Shown here: piece by piece, positions 56,284 through 64,000 of the stretch
Position numbering within the stretch: position 1 is the first letter of the stretch
Layout: the number at the start of each line of letters is the position of its first letter
From: Amaurobius ferox
Lineage: Eukaryota; Arthropoda; Arachnida; Araneae; Amaurobiidae
Length of the DNA: 64,000 bases
NCBI GenBank assembly: GCA_951213105.1
Contig: OX578136.1
Coordinates: 69,115,230 to 69,179,229, forward strand
Reading direction: 5' to 3'
Notes under the pieces: generated by a model
What the model was told of the DNA's origin: nothing
Database searches by the model: none
The model's input: only the letters and a program-made list of their open reading frames with translations
Made by a program: the position numbers and the translations under genes

Positions 56284-59200
56284 ACTAGCAGCATACCCGT
56301 TCTTCGTACGGAGTATATAATATAAAGAAACTTGAAATTTACAATCATGCCCAAATTCTTATAGTATACTAAATGACATGTTTAATCAAAATATTCTGTT
56401 AAAATATTTAATATAATGCTCCTAAAAAGAAGTTTAAGAATCTCTGTTCTCGCTATATAAAATTATCTTCATGGACATATCTGAAGAATAAAACATCTTG
56501 GACCCCTTATGTAAGCAAATATAAAAAAAAAATATGGAATTGAATCAATATATGGAAAATAAAAGCGTTAAAATTGTATGGGACCCGTACTAATTATATA
56601 CGCGAATATTAGAAAATATAACCTGTATTAGTAGATTACATGTATAAATTGAAAATACCAATAAACCCGTAATCTTTAAATCTGAAGACAGTCATTTATT
56701 CCAATATATGTCAAAATTAAAGTGCTAAAATTATATGGGAAGATATACACGTACTACTTATAATGTCCGATTATTAGTAGAAGATTACCCGTTTTGCAAT
56801 ATGAGTCACAAATGTTTTTTGGTAAAATACAACAGACGACGTAATAAATTGAATATATAATTAATCCCCTTAATCTTCATACCAGAAGACTGTACTTGAT
56901 TCCAATATATATGCCAATATATGTCAAAATATATGCCAATATACCTGTACTACTTATATTCTCGTAGGTTAGAAGATATACCCGTGCATTCCTAGAAGAT
57001 TACTCGTACAACGTACAATATGCGTGTGTCAGCAATTTTTGCCGCAATAAAACAATGGCGTAATAACTTAAAAATATCAATAATCCCTGAATCAATAATT
57101 CCGGAAAATATCAATAATAATAATGTTTAAACCTGAAGAGTATAATTGATATTATCTAGTCCAAAATGAAATGGCAATGAAATTTATTTTATATACATAT
57201 CTTCATTATTCAAATCGGAAAGGATTTAATAAAAATCGCCTGCCGCATAAACACATTGGATTTAAATCCGTTGCTAAGCGACATGATATCATTTGCTTCA
57301 AATAAATTGGTAGAAAAAATATCGTCTAAATAGTTATATTTCTATGGAACATTTGGCGACAGTTTCGTCAAATTAGCGACATTTTAAAAAATCGCCAAAT
57401 TTATCGCCAAGTGGGACTGTAGAACTGACAGTTCCACTTTGCGACAAATTGACGAAATATCATCACAATACTATCCCCTAACAAAAAACAATTAATATCA
57501 TTTATGTAGCGCAATTTTATCAATTTCAAGATATTTTTATAGATTTGAAAACATTTTTATCAATTTGGTGACAATTTAAAAATTCGCTAAATGTATTACT
57601 AAGTAGGATGGTTGGTCTGGCAGATAAATGCTAACCAAACATCATTTCAGTACTCTCTTCTAACAAAACAAAAAAAAATTTCATTGATATGTAGAAGACC
57701 CAAGCCACACGACCAACCCGAAGGTTTATTGCAGCTGTTTGTGTGTCGTTTATATCAATTTGGCGACATTTCCGTCAATTTGGCAAAGTTTAAGAAAAGT
57801 TGTCAAATTAGCGATATCCCTCCAAATTCGTAGCTTTGAATTTGCAGATCTGAATGAAACATTCTTATCCCGTTTCAATATACTAAATGAAAACACTACA
57901 ATTGTATTAGAAGATATACCCGCTCTACTCTTTTCCTGTTTCAACAATCGGCTATATGAATTTATTGGCTAAACACAATATATGAGTTTAGTAGCTAAAT
58001 AAGATATAAGCTTGAAAACTCTTTGCCAAAATAAATGAAATTGATGTACGCAGTCAGCAATTAATATAATTAAAAGAAAAATCAAACCGTCCATTCATAA
58101 GATATACTTTTATATCCATTTATCCATTTATTTATTATTTAAATCGAAAAAAAATAATAAAAACATTAACAAACACATTTAATTTAATTGCGATGCCGAG
58201 CAACATGATATATCCTCCTAAAATGTTAAAATTTATTAACCACTAACAGCACACCCGTTATTCGTACGGAGTGTATAATTTAAAGAAATTTAAAGTTCGC
58301 AATCATGTGCAAATTCTGCTAAAATATTAAATTTATTGCTCCTAAAGAGAAGTTTAAGAATATATGTTCTCACTATGCAAAATTATCTTCACGATCAGAT
58401 CTGAAGAATAAAACATCCTGCCCCCTTTTGTAAGCAAATTTACAGAAGAAAAAATAGGAATTGAATGAATATATGCAACCCCGTACTAATTATATTGTCG
58501 CAGATCAGAAAATATGCCAATGTGTTAGTAGAAGATCACCCGTATTACAATATGCGTCTCAAAAATATTTGCCAAAATAAAAGAGATGACGTAATAAATT
58601 GAAAACATCAATAATATCCGTCCTCTTTATACAAGAAGGTCGTAATTGATTCCAATATATGCCAATATATATCAAAACATATGTCAATATACCTGTACTA
58701 CTTATATTCTCGTAGATTAAAAGATATACACGTGTATTTGTAGAAGATTCGTACAACATACAATATATGAGTTTAAACAATTTTTGTCATAATAAAATAA
58801 CTGCATAATAACTTGAAAATATCAATAATCCTTGAATCAATAATCCCCGAAAATATAAATAATAATAATTTTTAAACCTGAAGACCGTAATTGATATTAT
58901 CCAGTCAAAAATGCTATAAGAAAAATCAAATCGTTCTTTTCTAAAATATATTTTTATATCCATTTATTTATTATTCAAATCGAAAAAATAATTATTAAAA
59001 TTAACAGACAGATTTTATTTAATTGCGTTTCTGAGTAACATAAGATAGAATCTTATAACATGGTAAATATGTCATGTCTTATAACATAAACTGCGAAATT
59101 AAATAACGATTTTGATTTCTCTATACTTCTCATTGTTCCGTAAAAGCTTGTTTTAAATAAACCATGAACCATGGAGATAGATTTCCCCTTTAAATCATGT

Positions 59201-59635
59201 TTCAAACAATTCATGTTTTCAGAAAGTGACTAATTAACGCAAAAAACCTCCCATCAAACTCAGAGATTAAATTTTAATTTACTTTCAAACGATTTTCAAG
59301 CTTTTCGTTTGGATAAACCACGGAGTTAGGGAGTAGAACTCCTAGGAAAAAGTTCCGTTTTTCATTAATATCTCGACAACCCCAGGTCTTAGAAACTCGA
59401 AACTTGGACAAAATTTATGGGGGGATATTTCAAGGCTATTCACCAAATTTCATTAAATTCGGTTCAGCCGTTTTTCCGGGACGATGAGACAAACGAAAAT
59501 TTCGTTTTTTACTAATATCTCGAGAACCACTGGTCGTAGGAACTCCAAACACGGATATAATTTTAATTGGGGCTATTTCTGGGCTACCCACAAAATTTCA
59601 TCAAATTCGGTTCAGCCGTTCTCCCGTGATGGTGT

Positions 59636-59697
<62 letters not shown>

Positions 59698-59720
59698 TTT
59701 TCATTTTTATTTATATAGAT
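56284..59720 (+). repeat. 3.4-kb dispersed repeat R3, copy 2
   Basis: Nearly identical to 28,425-31,815 in the same orientation. The clearest difference is ~36 bp present here near 57,377 (a 'gcgacattttaaaaaatcgcc' block) and absent from copy 1, and a longer (GACA)n tract here (about 59,641-59,697). The flanks of the two copies differ, so the boundaries are real element ends, not a larger duplication. Confidence 0.9.
57694..57747 (-). repeat. Diverged mini-element relative inside R3 copy 2
   Basis: Counterpart of 29,800-29,853 with two substitutions. Confidence 0.5.
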
Positions 59721-60334
59721 ATGTATCACATTTGTCAACACACAAGTGCAAGGAGCCAGATAATTTGGCAAATACACATAATGCAATTATTTGGTCCACA
59801 TTTCTCTGAAGATATGGAATAATTATTTGTTCAAAGAACCATAGAGTGTGAGGAAGTAACTCTGTCCTTAACATGATAAATTGCTTTATTTTAAAACAAA
59901 TCATATTTCATTCTATAAATGTACTTTACGCATTGTGGTTATAAACGATGATATAGTATGAAAAGAGTAATCTCTTTCTTCCGAAAAGAATAAATAAGCA
60001 GCATATGGATGATGACATATTAAGCAAAATTGTTCTATTGCAGATTGTTTTTTGGCGAATTTAATTCGAATCGAAGGTTTTTAAAGTGATGTACATATCT
60101 CCTTCTAAAAGTGTATTTTGCGCTTTGTGGTTACTAACAATGACATAGTATGAAAATAGTATATATATATATATATATATATATGGTACCATCATTCCAA
60201 TTAGTGAATATTAGAAACATTTTCATTGTGATCAATCCGTCCAAAGACTCCCAAATTTTCGAATGAATTCTTGAAAAATTCTCAAAAATCTTAAAATTTA
60301 AACACTTGAAAGAAGCAACTCTTTTATATGTAAT
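59721..60334. other. Non-coding DNA
   Basis: Two paralogous ~80-bp stretches (around 59,915-59,975 and 60,105-60,160, sharing 'GTACTTTACGCATTGTGGTTA'-like sequence), then a short (TA)n run near 60,160-60,183. No gene. Confidence 0.45.

Positions 60335-60404
<70 letters not shown>
60335..60404. repeat. Composite (AC)n(AT)n(GT)n microsatellite
   Basis: The tract is self-complementary: an (AC)~13 run, (AT)~8, then (GT)~15, so it can fold on itself. Confidence 0.95.
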
Positions 60405-60406
<2 letters not shown>

Positions 60407-60761
60407 ACGTACGTGGTTTCAGAAATGCTTTTCATATTCATTTTATTCCTTTTATTTTCACTAGATTCCATTTATTCAATTTCCAAATTTCTTGCATAGC
60501 TCATCGTGCTACACCAGGCTTCTGTTTTGCAATTTATTGGGCCATTTACATTATTTCTGTAATACATATTACAGTAGTGTAAACAGAAACGTAGAATCAG
60601 CATTAATGAAACATGTATGGCCCTTGATAACGTACGTGGTTTCAGAAATGCTTTTCATATTCATTTTATTCCTTTTATTTTCACTAGATTCCATTTATTC
60701 AATTTCCAAATTTCTTGCATAGCTCATCGTGCTACACCAGGCTTCTGTTTTGCAATTTATT
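60404..60761 (+). repeat. Direct repeat of ~134 bp
   Basis: The segment from AACGTACGTGGTTTCAGAAA to CTGTTTTGCAATTTAT occurs at about 60,405-60,538 and again at about 60,629-60,761 with almost no differences. Confidence 0.9.
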
Positions 60762-60842
60762 TACCTTTACCTTCAGTTTACAAGCAATTTTCTTTGGTAT
60801 TTCTCGGGTATATATATATTACAAGTAATCATAAAAATCTTC

Positions 60843-60844
<2 letters not shown>

Positions 60845-60889
<45 letters not shown>

Positions 60890-60890
60890 C
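60845..60890. repeat. (TA)n microsatellite
   Basis: About 45 bp of TA. Confidence 0.9.
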
Positions 60891-60955
60891 GTTACTTTCT
60901 TGGTATTTTAATTTTTTAATGTTTTAATTCCCTTTTGTCACACTAGGTGGAGTTC

Positions 60956-61014
60956 GGCCGTCCAAATAGATACTCAAGTCCTCAGGACGAGTCGGACGGT
61001 CTGGGTCTTCAACA
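60956..61014 (+). mobile_element. Mini-element copy 5, full-length
   Basis: GGCCGTCC, AAATAGAT, then ACTC-AA-GTCC-TCA-GGAC-GAGT as an inner hairpin, C, GGACGGTC, TGGGTCTTCAACA. The outer 8-bp stem pairs completely, counting one G-U. Flanks share CACTAGGTGGAGTT / CACTTGGTGGAGCT (60,941 and 61,013), an imperfect target duplication of ~14 bp. Confidence 0.88.
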
Positions 61015-61189
61015 CTTGGTGGAGCTATTTTATTGGGTTTTCTCGTTTAGTCATTTTCTGCTTGTCCATCTCACATTCAACGTTCTTGGCTTGTTTGCAT
61101 TGAAAAAAGAAATCCAAAGATTTCAGAAACTTACGTCTGCTTAATTAATCACTTATCCTTTTTTGCGCCTCATTTTACTCCGTGATCTA

Positions 61190-62107
61190 TTACTTTCCTT
61201 ATATACATAATGTATAAGGAAAGTATTGTGACGGGGTCGAAAATTCGAATTCGAGTTTTCGGCGGGAAAGCACGTGTCAAGCATCCCTGATCACGAATCA
61301 AACATTTTTGAAGTGATGTATCTGTATGTGTGTGTCAGTGAGTCTGTGGAGACGATAACTGCCGAACGAATAGACCGATTCGAACCAAATTTGGTACAAA
61401 AATCACAATCCGTAAACACTGGAAGCCTATTGTTTTTATATGCAATCGAATGTTCAGAACTACCCTAAATTTTCGAGTTAAATTTTGAAAAAATCGTCAA
61501 AAAATCAAAACCGCTAATAAAGTTACGCAAATAGACATTTCTTATATAATTTTTCATTAGAAAACGATTGGCATAAATTATAGAACGCTAACATGAACCG
61601 TTCTCGAGATATTGCACATTTTTCAAAAAAATTATCAAAAAGTTATATAAAATAAAAAAAAAATATATTTCCTATTGAGAAACATGTTCACTTTTCATAT
61701 GTAATACCATGCGATAAATTGGGTGACATCATTCTCGTGGATCTAGCTCGTTCTATTCATGAAAAAAGGTACTTTGAGTAATACATTTGTATTTGAACGC
61801 CAATAGTCATTTATCTGCTGTAAGAATAATTTATTTCTCCGCCCATAACGCTTGCCGAGATTTTGGCGACGAATTTGGCGGAAAGTCGCCAACTTGGGGA
61901 CATTTTTAATTGTTGCCAAATTAACAAAAATCTCGCCAAATGGATAAAAACGACGCTAAATCAATGAAAATGACGACTAATTGAAGAAAATTCAATATCT
62001 TGGAAAAAATATAAGTATTATAACAATAACTTTTTTTTTACTGTAAAAGTAGTAATTTCATTGCATTATATAAGGAAAGTCATGTGTTGCCCACATCAGA
62101 TTTTTTT
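61190..62107 (+). repeat. Dispersed repeat family R1, copy C
   Basis: It begins with a near-perfect palindrome TACTTTCCTTATATACATAA / TGTATAAGGAAAGTA and ends AAGGAAAGTCATGTGTTGCC + CACATCAGATTTTTTT, the same end as copy A. The interior is diverged from copies A and B, so R1 includes subfamilies that share ends only. Confidence 0.78.
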
Positions 62108-63209
62108 ATTAAAGTTATGCTATATTATTATAAATTCATTTGATGTTTTCCGTCTAATTAAATTATGGAAACTAGTTTGCTATTACAAAGCTGTCATAAA
62201 TAGTAGATAATGTGGAAATAGCCAAAAGGAGAAAAATCAATAAGTTTTTTAAAACTTTTAGTCACTTTCATGTTTTCTTTTCAAAATAAATATTGTATTG
62301 TAGAATGATTTTATTGCTCCATTATTTTGAAAGTGAAAGTTATTAGGAAATAATGAAAAAAACTTGTAGGTTTTCAAGAAAGTTTTAATATAAGCTCTGG
62401 AAAGACTAACCATTATAATTGCTATGAAAATGTAATTTAATTTAAATAAACAATGTTTCCATTTGCTTGAGACTGTTTTCCGTTGCATCAAAATTATTAA
62501 AGTTTTATTTGTTATGCTGATTTATTTATTATACTATATCTTTCTGAATAATTTTTCGTTGTGATAATAAATTATTCGCCATTATAGTCGAATGTTAGAT
62601 TGTTTGTTGCCGAGCTTTACTTTTAATACTTCGTTGGTGATATTTAAAAATAGTTCAAGAATTTTAGAAATAACAACTGCACATAGTTTAAGCCAGATAA
62701 AATGAGGTTGTAGCACTAAATTAAAATTTTTGTAGAGTTCAAATTCATTCTGGGATAAAAGTTGTAGTATAGGATAATTATATTCTATATAAAAGTTGTC
62801 TAAAGCAGTAATTATCAATCATTTTTTCTTGACGGAGTCCTTGAAATATTTCGTAAAAACTTTTAGATTCCCTTCTTGACTGACACTGAGGCTTTTTATA
62901 AATTTATATACCAGTCAAAGTTTAACAAAATTTTGTAGAAATACCCTTGTACTTTTGTCCAAAAACACCCTGAAGCAATTTCTTTAAAAACATATTAGTT
63001 TCAGAAATTACCAAATGGAGTGGTGAAAACGAATAAAATGTGTATAATACACAAATTATAACAGCCAATTTCTGATTTTACGGAGCCACAAGGCATATTT
63101 TATGTTATTCGCAATTGTAGGAAAACTGTGCTGAATAATAACTGCCCCATTGCTGAAAATGCTAGTCGTGGAGATGTTCATTAAAAGCCATTACACATAT
63201 ACTGCTGCT
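62108..63209. other. Non-coding DNA
   Basis: No gene or repeat end was recognised. Confidence 0.5.
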
Positions 63210-63280
63210 CCCGACCGTCCAAACAGTTACCTTACACCTTTCTGGTAGGTCGGACGGTCTGGGTTTCAACAACAACAACA
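63210..63280 (+). mobile_element. Mini-element copy 6, full-length with (AAC)n tail and exact 15-bp target duplication
   Basis: ACATATACTGCTGCT lies on both sides (63,195-63,209 and 63,281-63,295). The insert reads GACCGTCC, AAACAGTT, an inner hairpin closed by ACCT/AGGT and containing ACC-TTTCT-GGT, then C, GGACGGTC, TGGGTTTCAAC and (AAC)n. Relative to copy 5 both the outer stem and the inner stem changed on both strands and still pair. This is the youngest-looking copy. Confidence 0.93.
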
Positions 63281-63295
63281 ACATATACTGCTGCT

Positions 63296-63811
63296 TTTGG
63301 GCACAAAAATGATAGAAATTATTTAAATTATCAACAGTACACGTACCAAAGTACCTTGTAAATAACTTTTAAGATATTTTTAAGAACATTTAACAGAACG
63401 CTTATGAAATACTATTTTTGAATGAGAAGTAACAGCTATCTGCGTGGCATTGGAGCAACTGAAAGTCTGTCGTCTTAAGGATTTTGGGATAACTAATATG
63501 TTTATTTACAAGCACAGCGTAAAGAGAAACAATATACAGCAAATAGCTTGAAAACTATCTCGCAAAATCCCTAAACAACTGTCAGGTACAGTGAGAAATC
63601 AATTTAATGCTCTGTTAATTAAAAAATATGATGTGGCCAGCACATGATTTTCGCTGCAGAGTCATATTCACGTTCTATTTATTTCTTCAATTATTCATTA
63701 AATCGAGTTTAATTGCACAAAATAACACTCAACAGTATTTTACATTACATTGAATTTGCACTTTTATTTTAATTTTCATTTTCATTGGGTAACTTATTTT
63801 CAAAAGTGGCG
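63296..63811. other. Non-coding DNA
   Basis: Nothing recognised. Confidence 0.5.
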
Positions 63812-64000
63812 GCGTGGTGAACATGCAAAAAAGAGTATTTCTTGAGAACGGCTAGTCTTAGAGTAATGGGGTCGGACTTATGTCTTAGTCTTCCATCGTC
63901 AAAATTTACGTATAAAACATGCATTTAATTGATATATTTGAGCATAAGTAATCTTTTATTTTAGATATTGGCGATTTTTGCGGTCCATTTTGCAAAAAGA
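63812..64000 (-). repeat. Dispersed repeat family R1, copy D (cut by window end)
   Basis: The reverse complement matches about 5,000-5,170 of copy A (TTTTGCAAAATGGACCGCAA; ATATATCAATTAAATGC; CCCCATTACTCTAAGACTAG). It continues past the window. Confidence 0.75.

Noticed and set aside
60956..61014. Mini-element as a self-cleaving ribozyme (hammerhead, twister or HDV-like)
   Set aside because: The hammerhead core CUGANGA...GAAA is absent, twister-conserved strands are not seen, and the HDV-type second helix and J4/2 strand cannot be drawn convincingly. The fold is real-looking but unassigned.
60956..61014. Mini-element as a tRNA gene or standard tRNA-derived SINE
   Set aside because: There is no recognisable A or B box and it is too short for a cloverleaf, although an acceptor-like stem is present.

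Overview
This window reads as AT-rich (roughly 70% A+T by eye), repeat-dense nuclear DNA of an animal, most likely an arthropod. That guess rests on the mix of mobile elements: a Polinton/Maverick, Penelope-like elements of the Naiad type, mariner/Tc1 and hAT remnants, tRNA-derived SINEs, and families ending in GACA/CTGT microsatellites. I recognise no intact host protein-coding gene. The species cannot be fixed from sequence alone; a chelicerate would fit.

Layout. 1-6.5 kb: anonymous DNA with a fold-back repeat (3.6-4.2 kb), a dispersed repeat (R1, 4.5-5.3 kb) and one ~60-nt mini-element. 6.5-10.7 kb: a Penelope-like RT fragment (+) and a longer Naiad-type element (-) whose GIY-YIG nuclease precedes the RT, followed by a (TA)n tract. 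12.9-13.6 kb: a deleted hAT element. 13.7-17.6 kb: a fold-back composite holding a SINE and an R1 copy. 17.7-21.6 kb: five diverged copies of a ~300-bp block, with a dead mariner split by a mini-element. 26.6-28.3 kb: a large inverted repeat between (TA)n tracts. 28.4-31.8 kb and 56.3-59.7 kb: two copies of a ~3.4-kb repeat. 32.8-34.2 kb: a GC-richer Tc1-like element. 34.7-35.0 kb: a minisatellite.

The centrepiece is a complete but decayed 17,034-bp Polinton at 36,824-53,857. It has ~620-bp terminal inverted repeats and a 6-bp target duplication (GTAGTA). Two gene blocks diverge from a 68-bp spacer whose two start codons sit in mirror-image TATATAAATG contexts. The minus block carries the virion module: a coiled-coil protein, a pX/VI-like protein, the adenain-type protease, the penton-like minor capsid protein, a small ORF, the double-jelly-roll major capsid protein, a collagen/fibre-like protein, a protein with W-x-x-I-S repeats, a leucine-rich-repeat protein and a small protein at the terminus. 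The plus block carries the packaging ATPase, a membrane protein, a PLA2 plus zinc ribbon fusion, the integrase with a chromodomain, small zinc-binding proteins, protein-primed-type PolB with a SAP/C2H2 N-terminus, and a small ORF. Most core genes carry in-frame stops or frameshifts, so the copy looks dead; the leucine-rich-repeat and fibre frames remain long and open.

A second theme is an unusually short structured mobile sequence (~46-71 nt). Six clear copies and two diverged ones are present. Three copies have exact 15-16-bp target duplications and a fourth has an imperfect one. The copies keep a closing stem by compensatory change and end in UCAACA or (AAC)n. One interrupts the Polinton polymerase and one interrupts the mariner transposase.
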